In this document: positions 52,685-62,383 of the stretch, one piece after another | Layout: each line of letters starts with the position of its first letter | How positions within the stretch are numbered: the stretch's first letter is position 1 | Assembly: GCA_017992055.1 (NCBI GenBank) | Contig: JAGOPK010000009.1 | Location: 62,001 to 126,000, forward strand | From: Burkholderiaceae bacterium | GTDB lineage: Bacteria > Pseudomonadota > Gammaproteobacteria > Burkholderiales > Burkholderiaceae_C | DNA length: 64,000 nucleotides | Direction: 5' to 3' | The notes under the pieces: model-generated | Databases searched by the model: none | The model's input: the letters and a program-made list of their open reading frames with translations, nothing else | Told to the model about the DNA's origin: nothing | Program-made: the position numbers and the translations under genes

Positions 52685-54565
52685 ATGACCGCCTCCAGCA
52701 CCCTGCCGGGCGACAACCCCGACGCCTACGCCCTGCCCAACGAGCTGGAGCCGCCGCGCGCCGGCGCCTGGCTGCTGCGGCCCATCGAATGGGTGTCGGC
52801 GGCGCTGATGCTGGCCATCATCGGCATGCTGCTGCTGGGGGTGGGCTCGCGCTATCTGTTCTCGGCGCCGCTGACCTGGGTGGACGAGGCGGTGTCCATC
52901 GCCTTCCTGTGGCTGGCCATGCTGGGCTCGGCCATCGCCATCCACCGCAACGAGCACCTGCGGCTGACGCTGTTCCTGCAGATGCTGCCGCTGCGCTGGC
53001 AGGCGCCGGTGCAGGCCTTCGGCCTGGGCGTGGTGGCGCTGTTCCTGCTGTCGCTGGCCGGGCCGGCCATCGAGTACATCGAGTCCGAGTCCTACGTCAC
53101 CACGCCGGCGCTGGAGATCCCCAACAGCTGGCGCGTGGCGGCCATCGCCTTCGGCATCTTTGCCATGCTGGCGGTGCTGCTGGGCCATGCCTGGCGCACC
53201 TGCAGCAAGCGCCACCTGGCCGGCACGGCCCTGGTGCTGGCGGCGCTGACGGCGGCCTGCTGGGGCCTGAAGCCCACGCTGGCCGACCTGGGCCACCTGA
53301 ACATCCTGATCTTCCTGATCGGCTTTGTCGTGCTCGGCCTGGTCGCCGGCGTGCCGATCGCCTTCTGCTTCGGCATCGGCACCGTGGCCTTCATCGCCTT
53401 CACCACCCAGGTGCCGGTGGGCGTGGTGGTGGGCCGCATGGACGAGGGCATGTCCAGCCTGGTGCTGGTGTCGGTGCCGATCTTCGTGCTGCTGGGCTGC
53501 GTGCTCGATGCCACCGGCATGGGCAAGGCCATCATCGACTTCCTCGCCTCGCTGGTCGGCCATGTCAAGGGCGGCATGAGCTATGTGCTGCTGGGCTCGC
53601 TGTTCATCGTCTCGGGCATCTCGGGCTCCAAGGTCAGCGACATGGCCACGGTGGCGCCGGCGCTGTTTCCGGAGATGAAACGCCGCGGCCAGAAGCCCAA
53701 GCAGATGATCGCCCTGCTGTCCACCGGTGCGGCCATGGCCGACACCGTGCCGCCCAGCATCGTGCTGATCGTGCTGGGCTCGGTGGCCGGCGTGTCGATT
53801 GCCGGGCTGTTCCAGGCCGGTGTCACCGTGGCCCTGGTGCTGTTGCTGGCCCTGGCCGTGCTGGCACGCTGGCAGGCCCGCCACGAGAACATGGCCGGCA
53901 TCCGCCGCGCGCCGCTGTCGCTGGTGGGCCGCACGCTGCTGATCGCCGGCCCGGCCCTGGTGCTGCCGTTCCTGATCCGCGGCGCGGTGGGCGGCGGCGT
54001 GGCCACGGCCACCGAGGTCTCGACAATCGCCGTGCTCTATGCCATGGTCATCGGCGCGCTGATGTACGGAGGCATCGGCCTGCGCAAGGTCTACGAGATG
54101 CTGGTCGAGACCGCGGCACTGTCGGGCGCGATCCTGATGATCCTGGGCACGGCCCTGGCCATGGCCTGGGCCATCACCCAGTCGGGCGTGGCCCAGCAGT
54201 TGGCGCTGTTCATGAAGGGCCTGCCGGGCGGCGTGCCCAGCTTCCTGGCGGTGACCATCGCCATCTTCCTGGTGCTGGGCTGCATCCTCGAAGGCCTGCC
54301 GGCCCTGCTGCTGATGGCGCCGCTGATGTTTCCCATCGCCAAGAGCTTGGGGCTCAACGACGTGCACTATGCGATGGTGGTGGTGGTGGCAATGAACATC
54401 GGCCTGATGATGCCGCCGGTGGGCGTGGGCTTCTACATCGCCTGCCGCATTGGCAATGTCTCGCCCGACGAGGCCATGGGCGCGATCTGGCCCTACCTGA
54501 TCGCGCTGATCCTGGGCCTGGTGGTCATCGCCGCGGTGCCGGCCATTTCCACCGCCGTGCTCTGA
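52685..54565 (+). CDS. dctQM: TRAP transporter fused permease (DctQ-DctM)
   Basis: Small and large permease subunits in one chain. Residues about 1-200 form the four-helix DctQ part (TWVDEAVSIAFLWLAMLG); from about 205 the large DctM part has roughly twelve membrane segments with LFIVSGISGSKVSDMATVAP and MADTVPPSIVLI. 626 residues. 7 bases after dctP. ATG 52685 was chosen as it follows the dctP stop; the frame extends up into dctP. Confidence 0.92.
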   Translation: MTASSTLPGDNPDAYALPNELEPPRAGAWLLRPIEWVSAALMLAIIGMLLLGVGSRYLFSAPLTWVDEAVSIAFLWLAMLGSAIAIHRNEHLRLTLFLQMLPLRWQAPVQAFGLGVVALFLLSLAGPAIEYIESESYVTTPALEIPNSWRVAAIAFGIFAMLAVLLGHAWRTCSKRHLAGTALVLAALTAACWGLKPTLADLGHLNILIFLIGFVVLGLVAGVPIAFCFGIGTVAFIAFTTQVPVGVVVGRMDEGMSSLVLVSVPIFVLLGCVLDATGMGKAIIDFLASLVGHVKGGMSYVLLGSLFIVSGISGSKVSDMATVAPALFPEMKRRGQKPKQMIALLSTGAAMADTVPPSIVLIVLGSVAGVSIAGLFQAGVTVALVLLLALAVLARWQARHENMAGIRRAPLSLVGRTLLIAGPALVLPFLIRGAVGGGVATATEVSTIAVLYAMVIGALMYGGIGLRKVYEMLVETAALSGAILMILGTALAMAWAITQSGVAQQLALFMKGLPGGVPSFLAVTIAIFLVLGCILEGLPALLLMAPLMFPIAKSLGLNDVHYAMVVVVAMNIGLMMPPVGVGFYIACRIGNVSPDEAMGAIWPYLIALILGLVVIAAVPAISTAVL

Positions 54566-54568
54566 GCC

Positions 54569-54583
54569 GAGGCCGGGGGCCTC
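54569..54583. terminator. Hairpin between TRAP operon and PPC-domain gene
   Basis: GAGGCC, loop GGG, GGCCTC in the 28-base gap between two convergent genes; a probable bidirectional terminator without T-run. Confidence 0.5.
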
Positions 54584-54593
54584 AGTCTCCGGC

Positions 54594-55478
54594 TCAGTCC
54601 CCGGCTTCCAGCACCAGCTCGAAGGTCACCAGCACCGCATTGGCGCCACGCGCCAGCCGGCCGTCGGCCAGGCCGCCGGTGTGGTCCACCAGGCTGACCT
54701 CCAGCTCGGCCTGCGGACGGCCATCGGCGCCGGGCCGCACGCGGCCGTCGCGGATCAGCAGCTCGGTGACAAAGGGCTCGACGCGCCGCCCGTCGTCGAA
54801 CTGCGCACCCACGGTGCTGCCAACCCCGCCACGCACGCGGGCATGGCTCAGGCCATGCTGCAGGCACAGGCTTTCGAGTGCGCGGCAGATGTCCTGGTTG
54901 GGCGCCACGCGCACGGCCAGGGCCTGCACCGGGCCGGCGCCGGCCGTGGTCAAGGCCGTGGCCACAGGCTTGAACAGCGTGAAGCGGGTCTCGTCGTCGG
55001 CCACCACGCTGAACTCGGCGCCGTCCAGGCACCAGGCGCTGGCGGCCAGCGGCGAGGCCAGCTGCACATCGCCGGGCAGCAGATGGCCGCAATGCCGCCG
55101 GCCGTCGGCGTCGGTCCAGCGCGCATGGCAGTGCAGCCAGGGCCGGCCGTCACGCTGGCCGTAGGTGACGCTGGCATCGATCAGCTGCGCCGGCGCCGCG
55201 GCCTCGAAGCGCTCGCTGAAATACACCGCATGCTCGGCGCTGCGCGACAGCGCCGGCATCACATAGGCCAGCGGCGCCAGCGTGCCGCCGTGCAGGCTGA
55301 GCACCGCGCTGCGCGTGCCGGCGGGCAGGGCCTGCACCAGGGCCTGCAGCAGGCTGGTGCCGGGCTGCAGCAGCAGCTCGTGCCGCTGCAGGGCCACCGG
55401 CAGCGCGTCGATGCGGCCGGCCGCCACCGGGCCGGGATGCTGGATGCCGCGCCGCGGCAGTTCGTCGATCACGCCCAT
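54594..55478 (-). CDS. Protein with two tandem PPC/DUF296 domains
   Basis: Two halves each resemble the PPC (DUF296) fold. The first (about 20-165) has RRHCGHLLPGDVQ, the GGHL-type loop of the family. The second (about 180-290) begins VRVAPNQDICRAL and holds GGVGSTVGAQFDDG. 294 residues from ATG 55478. Function unknown; single-domain relatives form trimers. The start overlaps the ppsR stop by one base (TGATG), so it is translated together with the PEP synthase regulator. Two ORFs upstream of the ATG are shadow frames. Confidence 0.78.
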   Translation of the reverse strand: MGVIDELPRRGIQHPGPVAAGRIDALPVALQRHELLLQPGTSLLQALVQALPAGTRSAVLSLHGGTLAPLAYVMPALSRSAEHAVYFSERFEAAAPAQLIDASVTYGQRDGRPWLHCHARWTDADGRRHCGHLLPGDVQLASPLAASAWCLDGAEFSVVADDETRFTLFKPVATALTTAGAGPVQALAVRVAPNQDICRALESLCLQHGLSHARVRGGVGSTVGAQFDDGRRVEPFVTELLIRDGRVRPGADGRPQAELEVSLVDHTGGLADGRLARGANAVLVTFELVLEAGD

Positions 55479-56302
55479 CAGTAGATCAGCCGGTCGGGCC
55501 GGATGTCGCGCAGGATGGTGGTGGCGATCTCCTCGATGGACTTGTGCGTGGAACTGAGCCAGCCCAGGCCGCTGCGCCGCATCAGCGTTTCGGCGGCGGC
55601 CACCTCGTAGCGGCAGTTCACCAGCGAGGCGTATTTGCTGTCGGGCCGGCGCTCGTTGCGGATCTGCGCCAGCCGCTCCGGGTCGATGGTCAGGCCGAAG
55701 CACTTCTTCAGGTGCGGCATCAGCGCCGGCGGCAGCTTGTTGCGCTCGAAGTCCTCGGGGATCAGCGGGTAGTTGGCGGCCTTGATGCCATGCTGCATGG
55801 CCAGGTACAGGCTGGTCGGCGTCTTGCCGCAGCGGCTGACGCCCAGCAGGATCACGTCGGCGGCATCGAGGTTGCGCGAGCTCTGGCCGTCGTCGTGGGC
55901 CAGGCTGAAGTTGATGGCCTCGATGCGGTCGTTGTACTCGGTGCTCTTGGCGGCATCGGAGAAGCGGCCGACGCGGTGGTTGCTCTTCACGCCGAACTCG
56001 GCCTCCAGCGGCTCGACGAAGTGGCGGAACATGTCCAGCACCAGGCCGCGGCAGCCGGGGTCGGTGATGATGCGCCGCACCTCGTCGTTGACCAGGGTGA
56101 TGAAGACGATGGGCGGCTTGCCCTCGGCATCGGCCACCTGGTTGATCTCGCCCAGCACCGTCTGGGCCTTGAGGATCGAGTCGATGAAGGGCCGGCGCAC
56201 ATGGCGCGGCTTGCCCGGAAACTGCGCCAGGATCGAGTTGCCGAAGGTCTCGGCGGTGATGCCGGTGCCGTCCGAGACAAAGAACACGCTGCGATTGGGC
56301 AT
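55478..56302 (-). CDS. ppsR: PEP synthase regulatory protein PpsR (kinase/pyrophosphorylase)
   Basis: Bifunctional DUF299 enzyme that inactivates PEP synthase by ADP-dependent phosphorylation and reactivates it by Pi-dependent removal. P-loop GVSRCGKTPTSLYLA is near residues 153-167, and the start RSVFFVSDGTGITAETFG is typical. 274 residues. Divergent from ppsA, its target. Its stop overlaps a two-PPC-domain gene. Confidence 0.95.
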   Translation of the reverse strand: MPNRSVFFVSDGTGITAETFGNSILAQFPGKPRHVRRPFIDSILKAQTVLGEINQVADAEGKPPIVFITLVNDEVRRIITDPGCRGLVLDMFRHFVEPLEAEFGVKSNHRVGRFSDAAKSTEYNDRIEAINFSLAHDDGQSSRNLDAADVILLGVSRCGKTPTSLYLAMQHGIKAANYPLIPEDFERNKLPPALMPHLKKCFGLTIDPERLAQIRNERRPDSKYASLVNCRYEVAAAETLMRRSGLGWLSSTHKSIEEIATTILRDIRPDRLIY

Positions 56303-56360
56303 GGGCGCTTTTCGTGGGGGCTGTTCAGCGGGGGTTCAGGGATGATAGGGGCTTCGTCCT

Positions 56361-56366
56361 TAGAAT
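56361..56366 (+). promoter_or_regulatory. Putative -10 element of ppsA
   Basis: TAGAAT 186 bases upstream of ppsA. A TTCAGG 20 bases earlier is a poor -35. This implies a leader of about 180 bases, which holds the dyads at 56430-56470. Confidence 0.42.
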
Positions 56367-56429
56367 CCGCAGCATCTTCCCCCCCCGGCGCCCAGCCCGA
56401 CCCACCTCGGTCCCCGTCGCGATGAGCCC

Positions 56430-56470
56430 CCTGTGCACCCTCCAACAACTCGAAGCATCGAGTGCACAGG
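56430..56470 (+). promoter_or_regulatory. Nested inverted repeats in the ppsA leader
   Basis: CCTGTGCAC (56430-56438) and GTGCACAGG (56462-56470) form a perfect 9-base inverted repeat. Inside it ACTCGA (56448-56453) and TCGAGT (56458-56463) form a 6-bp hairpin with loop AGCA. The last two bases of the inner arm overlap the first two of the outer arm, so the structures exclude each other in part. This could be an operator or an RNA switch. Confidence 0.55.
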
Positions 56471-56552
56471 CGCGAGCCCGCGATGGCCGCTGGACAGCTT
56501 GCCATGCCCCGCGCCGGGCGGCACCGTTTTCCCATCATCACGGAGCTTTCCC

Positions 56553-58961
56553 ATGTCTTCCACCCATCTGGCGGCCGCCCTGGTCGTACCGTTCGAGCAG
56601 CTGAGGATGACCGACGTCGAGGTTGTTGGCGGCAAGAACGCCAGCCTCGGCGAAATGATCAGCCAGCTCGCCGCCTCGGGCGTGCGTGTGCCCGGCGGCT
56701 TTGCCACCACGGCCCATGCCTTCCGCGAGTTCCTGGCCCATGGTGGCCTGACCGACAAGATCAACGCCCGCCTGGCCAGCCTCGACGTCGACGACGTCAA
56801 GGCCCTGGTCGCCGCCGGTGCCGAGATCCGCGGCTGGGTCAGCGACGCCCCGTTCCCGCCGGCGCTGGAGGCCGCGGTGCGCGAGTCCTATGCCGCGCTG
56901 ACCGCCGGCAACCCGGACGCCAGCTTCGCCGTGCGCTCCTCGGCCACCGCCGAGGACCTGCCTGATGCCTCGTTCGCCGGCCAGCAGGAGACCTTCCTGA
57001 ACGTGCATGGCATCGATGACGTGCTGCACAAGATGAAGGAGGTCTTCGCCAGCCTCTACAACGACCGCGCCATCAGCTACCGCGTGCACAAGGGCTTTGC
57101 CCATGCCGAGGTGGCGCTGTCGGCCGGCGTGCAGCGCATGGTGCGCAGCGACCTCGGCGCCGCCGGCGTGATGTTCACCATCGACACCGAGAGCGGCTTC
57201 GAGGACGTGGTCTTCATCACCGCCAGCTACGGCCTGGGCGAGACGGTGGTGCAGGGCGCCGTCAACCCCGACGAGTTCTACGTGCACAAGCCGGGGCTGA
57301 AGGCCGGCAAGCTGCCCATCATCCGCCGCAACCTGGGCTCCAAGCTGATCCGCATGGAGTTCGCGTCGCCCGAGGAACGCGCCGCCAGCGGCCGCCTGGT
57401 GAAGACCGTGGACACGCCGCCCGAGCAGCGCAACCGCTATGCGCTGAACGACGCCGACGTGATCGAGCTGGCCAAGTACGCGCTGATCATCGAGCAGCAC
57501 TACGGCCGGCCGATGGACATCGAATGGGGCAAGGACGGCGTCGACGGCCAGCTCTACATCCTGCAGGCCCGGCCCGAGACGGTGAAGAGCCAGGCCGTGG
57601 GCCAGGTGGAATACAAGTACAAGCTCAAGGGCAGTGCCGCCCAGCGCGGCGCGGTGCTGGCCGAGGGCCGGGCCATCGGCCAGAAGATCGGCACCGGCCC
57701 GGTGCGCATCGTGCACTCGCCGGCCGAGATGGACCGCGTGCAGCCCGGCGACGTGCTGGTGGCCGACATGACCGATCCCAACTGGGAGCCGGTGATGAAG
57801 CGCGCCTCGGCCATCGTCACCAACCGCGGCGGCCGCACCTGCCACGCGGCCATCATCGCCCGCGAGCTGGGCATCCCGGCGGTGGTGGGCTGCGGCGATG
57901 CCACCGAGAAGCTGGCCGACGGCGCCCTGGTCACCGTGGTCTGCGCCGAGGGCGACACCGGCGTGATCTACGACGGCCTGCTGGAGACCGAGGTCACCGA
58001 GGTGCAGCGCGGCGAGCTGCCGTACTGCCCGGTGAAGATCATGATGAACGTCGGCAATCCGCAGCTGGCCTTCGAGTTCGCGCAGATCCCGAACTCGGGC
58101 GTGGGCCTGGCGCGGCTGGAATTCATCATCAACAACTACATCGGCGTGCACCCCAAGGCCATCCTCGACTATCCGAACATCGATTCGGACCTGAAGAAGG
58201 CGGTCGAGTCGGTGGCGCGCGGCCATGCCAGCCCGCGCGCGTTTTATGTCGACAAGCTGGTCGAGGGCGTGGCCACCATCGCCGCGGCCTTCTGGCCCAA
58301 GCCGGTGATCGTGCGCCTGTCCGACTTCAAGAGCAACGAGTACAAGAAGCTGATCGGCGGCAGCCGCTACGAGCCCGACGAAGAAAACCCGATGCTGGGC
58401 TTCCGCGGCGCCAGCCGCTACATCAGCGGCGAGTTCTCGGACGCCTTCGCGATGGAATGCGAGGCGCTCAAGCGCGTGCGCAACGACATGGGCCTGAGCA
58501 ATGTCGAGATCATGGTGCCCTTTGTGCGCACCGTGCGCCAGGCCGAGCGGGTGGTGGGCCTGCTGGCCGACCGCGGCCTGAAGCGCGGCGACAACGGCCT
58601 GCGCGTGATCATGATGTGCGAGGTGCCCAGCAACGCCATCCTGGCCGACCAGTTCCTGCAGCACTTCGACGGCATGTCCATCGGCTCGAACGACCTGACC
58701 CAGCTGACCCTGGGCCTGGACCGCGACTCTGGCCTGGCCCTGCTGGCCGAGGACTTCGACGAGCGCGACGCCGCGGTCAAGGCCCTGATCAGCCGCGCCA
58801 TCACCGCCTGCCGCGCCACCGGCAAGTACGTGGGCATCTGCGGCCAGGGCCCCAGCGACCATGCCGACTTTGCGCTGTGGCTGGCCGACGAGGGCATCGT
58901 CTCGATCTCGCTGAACCCGGACTCGGTGATCGACACCTGGCAGCAGCTGGCCACGCGCTGA
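56553..58961 (+). CDS. ppsA: Phosphoenolpyruvate synthase
   Basis: Makes PEP from pyruvate with ATP giving AMP and Pi, the entry to gluconeogenesis. N-terminal nucleotide-binding domain ([11 protein letters not shown]), swivelling phosphohistidine domain with catalytic His431 in [13 protein letters not shown], and the C-terminal PEP-binding barrel with [16 protein letters not shown] 56553 follows CGGAG; 802 residues. The in-frame part upstream to 56433 covers the leader and is not coding by the look of it. Divergent from ppsR. Confidence 0.96.
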   Translation: MSSTHLAAALVVPFEQLRMTDVEVVGGKNASLGEMISQLAASGVRVPGGFATTAHAFREFLAHGGLTDKINARLASLDVDDVKALVAAGAEIRGWVSDAPFPPALEAAVRESYAALTAGNPDASFAVRSSATAEDLPDASFAGQQETFLNVHGIDDVLHKMKEVFASLYNDRAISYRVHKGFAHAEVALSAGVQRMVRSDLGAAGVMFTIDTESGFEDVVFITASYGLGETVVQGAVNPDEFYVHKPGLKAGKLPIIRRNLGSKLIRMEFASPEERAASGRLVKTVDTPPEQRNRYALNDADVIELAKYALIIEQHYGRPMDIEWGKDGVDGQLYILQARPETVKSQAVGQVEYKYKLKGSAAQRGAVLAEGRAIGQKIGTGPVRIVHSPAEMDRVQPGDVLVADMTDPNWEPVMKRASAIVTNRGGRTCHAAIIARELGIPAVVGCGDATEKLADGALVTVVCAEGDTGVIYDGLLETEVTEVQRGELPYCPVKIMMNVGNPQLAFEFAQIPNSGVGLARLEFIINNYIGVHPKAILDYPNIDSDLKKAVESVARGHASPRAFYVDKLVEGVATIAAAFWPKPVIVRLSDFKSNEYKKLIGGSRYEPDEENPMLGFRGASRYISGEFSDAFAMECEALKRVRNDMGLSNVEIMVPFVRTVRQAERVVGLLADRGLKRGDNGLRVIMMCEVPSNAILADQFLQHFDGMSIGSNDLTQLTLGLDRDSGLALLAEDFDERDAAVKALISRAITACRATGKYVGICGQGPSDHADFALWLADEGIVSISLNPDSVIDTWQQLATR

Positions 58962-59013
58962 GCAGCTCGCCCGTCAGCGGGGCCCAAGGTCGCGGGCGGT
59001 ATGCTCGCGGCCG

Positions 59014-61206
59014 ATGTCCCGTTCCAGTCCCGTCCACGAGGCCACGCAGCGCTTCACCCGCCGGCTGAACCGGCGCTACGGCCTGTTCACCGTCGGCGTG
59101 GTGGTGTTCGTCGGCATGCTGGCGGCGCTGGAGAAGAGCGGCTGGTCGCGCGGCTGGATCGGCGGCAGCTTTCTGATCGCCACCGTGCTGGTGTATGCGG
59201 TGATCGGCCTGCTCAGCCGCACCACCGACGAGCTGGAGTACTACGTGGCCGGCCGCCGCGTGCCGGCGGTCTACAACGGCATGGCCACCGCCGCCGACTG
59301 GATGAGCGCGGCCTCCTTCATCGGCACCGCCGGTGTGCTCTACATGCAGGGCTTCAACGGCCTGGCCTACATCCTGGGCTGGACCGGCGGCTACTGCCTG
59401 GTGGCCATGCTGCTGGCGCCGTACCTGCGGCGCTTCGGCCAGTTCACCATCCCCGACTTCATCCGCGCCCGCTACGGCGGCACCGTGGCGCCGCTGCTGG
59501 CGGTGACGGCCACGGTGCTGGTGAGCTTCGTCTACGTGGTGGTGCAGGTCTATGGCGTGGGCCTGATCACCTCGCACCTGACCGGCTTCTCGTTCGAGAT
59601 CGGCATCTTCGTCGGCCTGGGCGGCGTGCTGGTGTGCAGCTTCCTGGGCGGCATGCGCGCCGTCACCTGGACCCAGGTGGCGCAGTACATCGTGCTGATC
59701 ATCGCCTACACGGTGCCGGTGTTCTGGCTCAGCCAGCAGCAGACCGGCTCCTGGCTGCCGCTGCTGGACTACCGCCAGCAGCTGGCCATCGTCACCGAGC
59801 GCGAGGCCGAGCTGCGCCACGATCCGGGCGAGCTGGCGGTGCGCAAGGTGCTGGCCGAACGCGCCGACGAGGCCCAGCGCAAGCTGGCCGACGTGCCCGC
59901 GGCGATGGCCGCCGATGCGCTGGCGCGCACCGCCGAGATCGAGCGCCTGCGCGCCGAGAATGCGCCGCTGGCGCGCATCCAGCAGGCCGAGCGGGCGCTG
60001 GAGCGCATGCCGCGCAGCGAGGCCGAGGCGCGTGCCGCCTACCAGCGTGAGCTGGAGATCTCGCGCCGCCAGTCGCAGCCGCTGGCCGGCCTGGCGCCGC
60101 AGGCCCAGGCGCCAGGCGCCCAGCCGCCCGCCGCGGAGGCCTCGGCGGCGGCGCCACCGGCCCCGGCCAGCGGCGCCGCCGCCTGGCCGCGCGCCAATTT
60201 CCTGGCCCTGGTGCTGTGCCTGATGCTGGGCACGGCGGCCATGCCGCATGTGCTGACGCGCTACTACACCACGCCCAGCGTGGCCGAGGCGCGGCGCTCG
60301 GTGGGCTGGTCGCTGTTTTTCATCTGCGCCCTCTACGTCAGCGCGCCGGCGCTGGCGGTGATGGTCAAGTACGAGCTGTTCACCGAGCTGCTGGGCACCT
60401 CGTTCGGCAGCCTGCCGGACTGGATCCGCCGCTGGTCCAAGCTCGATCCCAACTTGCTGTCGGTGGAGGACATCAACGGCGACGGCATCCTGCAGCTGTC
60501 CGAGCTGCGCCTGGGCGCCGACCTGGTGGTGCTGGCCGCGCCCGAGCTGGGCGGCATGCCCCTGGTGGTGACCTATCTGGTGGCCGCCGGCGGCCTGGCC
60601 GCGGCCCTGTCCACGGCCGACGGCCTGCTGCTGACCATCTCCAACGCGCTGTCGCACGACCTGTTCTTCCGCGTGCTCAACCCCCGCGCCTCGGCCATCA
60701 AGCGCGTGATGATGTCCAAGCTGATGGTGCTGCTGGCCGCGGTGCTGGCGGCCTGGGTGGCCTCGCTGCGGCTGACCGACATCCTGCCCTTTGTCACCGC
60801 GGCGTTTTCGCTGGCCGCGGCCACCTTCTTCCCGACCCTGGTGCTGGGCATCTTCTGGCGTGGCGCCCACCGCGGCGGCGCGGTGGCCGGCATGCTGGTG
60901 GGCGTGGGCGTGACGCTGTGGTACATGCTGCGCAACCTGCCCGGGCCCAAGTCCTGGCTGGGCCTGGATGCGATCTGGGTCGGCGACGGCCGCTGGTTCG
61001 GCATCGAGCCCATGGCCGCCGGCGTGTTCGGCGTGCCGGCCGGCTGCCTGGCCCTGGTGCTGGCCAGCTGGCTGCTGAAGGCGCCGCCCGACAATGGCCG
61101 GGCGCTGCTGGATGCGCTGCGCCGTGCGCCGCCCCGGACGGGCGGCTCGGGTGCAGCGGGCAGCGACGATCCCGCTCCTGGCCAGGCGCAGCCTTCCAGG
61201 CTATAA
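59014..61206 (+). CDS. Sodium:solute symporter, acetate-permease-like large subfamily (VC_2705 type)
   Basis: SSS-family transporter with about 13 membrane segments; [36 protein letters not shown] and [17 protein letters not shown] are family motifs. 730 residues because of a hydrophilic insert (about 255-392), rich in Glu/Ala/Arg and likely coiled, then Pro/Ala-rich. A perfect EF-hand-like loop [12 protein letters not shown] lies at 486-497, between membrane segments. It follows ppsA by 52 bases; the substrate is probably a small carboxylate. Confidence 0.86.
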   Translation: MSRSSPVHEATQRFTRRLNRRYGLFTVGVVVFVGMLAALEKSGWSRGWIGGSFLIATVLVYAVIGLLSRTTDELEYYVAGRRVPAVYNGMATAADWMSAASFIGTAGVLYMQGFNGLAYILGWTGGYCLVAMLLAPYLRRFGQFTIPDFIRARYGGTVAPLLAVTATVLVSFVYVVVQVYGVGLITSHLTGFSFEIGIFVGLGGVLVCSFLGGMRAVTWTQVAQYIVLIIAYTVPVFWLSQQQTGSWLPLLDYRQQLAIVTEREAELRHDPGELAVRKVLAERADEAQRKLADVPAAMAADALARTAEIERLRAENAPLARIQQAERALERMPRSEAEARAAYQRELEISRRQSQPLAGLAPQAQAPGAQPPAAEASAAAPPAPASGAAAWPRANFLALVLCLMLGTAAMPHVLTRYYTTPSVAEARRSVGWSLFFICALYVSAPALAVMVKYELFTELLGTSFGSLPDWIRRWSKLDPNLLSVEDINGDGILQLSELRLGADLVVLAAPELGGMPLVVTYLVAAGGLAAALSTADGLLLTISNALSHDLFFRVLNPRASAIKRVMMSKLMVLLAAVLAAWVASLRLTDILPFVTAAFSLAAATFFPTLVLGIFWRGAHRGGAVAGMLVGVGVTLWYMLRNLPGPKSWLGLDAIWVGDGRWFGIEPMAAGVFGVPAGCLALVLASWLLKAPPDNGRALLDALRRAPPRTGGSGAAGSDDPAPGQAQPSRL

Positions 61207-61207
61207 T
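61179..61207 (+). promoter_or_regulatory. Promoter of rpsF
   Basis: TATAAT (61202-61207) with TGGCCA (61179-61184, 4 of 6 matches to -35) at 17-base spacing. It overlaps the 3' end of the symporter gene. A leader of about 115 bases precedes rpsF. Confidence 0.7.
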
Positions 61208-61329
61208 CGCGGGCTTTCCCTTTCTCAACCCCCTGCTGCACCAGCGTCCCCGACGCCGCCGGGCAGCTTCCGGACCTGAGGATCTGGCGCTTTGTGCCGG
61301 GCCACGGGCGGAAACCACAAGGAGTTTTC

Positions 61330-61698
61330 ATGCGTCACTATGAGATCGTGCTGCTGATCCATCCGGATCAAAGCGAGCAGGTTCCGGCCATGCTGGAGCG
61401 TTACAAGGCCCTGGTCACCGCCGCCAGCGGCAAGGTGCACCGTGTCGAGGACTGGGGTCGCCGTCAGCTGGCCTACCAGATCCAGAAGCTGGCCAAGGCC
61501 CACTATGTGTGCCTGAACATCGAGTGCGGCAAGGACACCCTGGCCGAGCTCGAGACCGGCTTCCGCTACAACGACGCCGTGCTGCGCCACCTGACCGTGG
61601 CCAAGGACAAGGCCGAGACCACCCCGTCGGTGATGATGAAGGCGGTCGAGAAGGAAGAGGCCCGCAAGGCTTCGGCTTCGCAGGAGGCCAGCGCCTGA
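61330..61698 (+). CDS. rpsF: 30S ribosomal protein bS6
   Basis: Small-subunit protein that binds next to bS18. Begins [18 protein letters not shown] with AAGGAG upstream; the C-terminus is Lys/Glu/Ala-rich. 122 residues. The in-frame codons upstream to 61294 belong to the leader. First gene of the rpsF-priB-rpsR-rplI operon. Confidence 0.97.
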   Translation: MRHYEIVLLIHPDQSEQVPAMLERYKALVTAASGKVHRVEDWGRRQLAYQIQKLAKAHYVCLNIECGKDTLAELETGFRYNDAVLRHLTVAKDKAETTPSVMMKAVEKEEARKASASQEASA

Positions 61699-61739
61699 TC
61701 CAACAGCCCGCTGCCGCGCCGGACACTGCGGCGCCGAGC

Positions 61740-62024
61740 ATGAACCGCCTGGTTCTGTCGGCGCAGCTGGTCGAGCGGGGCGCCGTGCGCTACACGCCCG
61801 CCGGACTGCCGGCCCTGGACTGCGTGCTCCAGCATGCGTCCACGGTCAGCGAAGACGGCCGGCCCCGCCAGGTCTCGCTGGAGATCCGCGCGGTGGCCAT
61901 CGGCGAGATCACACGGCCCCTGGGCGCGATGGCACTGGGTGGCGAGGCCTGCTTCGGCGGCTTCCTGGCCAGTGCACGCAACGGACGCGGGCTGCTGTTC
62001 CACATCACGGCACTGGACGCCTGA
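61740..62024 (+). CDS. priB: Primosomal replication protein N (PriB)
   Basis: OB-fold single-strand DNA-binding protein of the replication-restart primosome. [23 protein letters not shown] and the later [18 protein letters not shown] match PriB. 94 residues. It lies between rpsF and rpsR, the normal place for priB in beta- and gammaproteobacteria. dnaB, whose loading it helps, starts 1 kb downstream. Confidence 0.93.
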   Translation: MNRLVLSAQLVERGAVRYTPAGLPALDCVLQHASTVSEDGRPRQVSLEIRAVAIGEITRPLGAMALGGEACFGGFLASARNGRGLLFHITALDA

Positions 62025-62076
62025 GCTTTCGCCAGTCGTCTCTTCAGACCCACCGAACATTCAACGAGGTATCACC

Positions 62077-62367
62077 ATGGCCATCTCTCGTGGCAAGGGC
62101 AAGGGCGCCAAGGATCGCCGCCCCAAGCGCAACACCCAGTCGCTGCTGTTCAAGCGCAAGAAGTTCTGCCGCTTCACCGTCGCCAACGTCGAGTCCATCG
62201 ACTACAAGGACGCCGACCTGCTGCGCGACTTCATCGGCGAAAACGGCAAGATCACGCCGGCCCGCCTGACCGGCACCCGTGCCTACTACCAGCGTCAGCT
62301 GACCAACGCCATCAAGCGCGCGCGCTTCCTGGCGCTGCTGCCGTACAGCGACCAGCATCGCGTCTGA
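62077..62367 (+). CDS. rpsR: 30S ribosomal protein bS18
   Basis: Small basic protein that forms a pair with bS6. [20 protein letters not shown] and [13 protein letters not shown]-type sequence (here [13 protein letters not shown]) are clear. 96 residues, ATG 62077 with CGAGG upstream. Confidence 0.97.
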   Translation: MAISRGKGKGAKDRRPKRNTQSLLFKRKKFCRFTVANVESIDYKDADLLRDFIGENGKITPARLTGTRAYYQRQLTNAIKRARFLALLPYSDQHRV

Positions 62368-62383
62368 TCAAGGAGCAACGACC

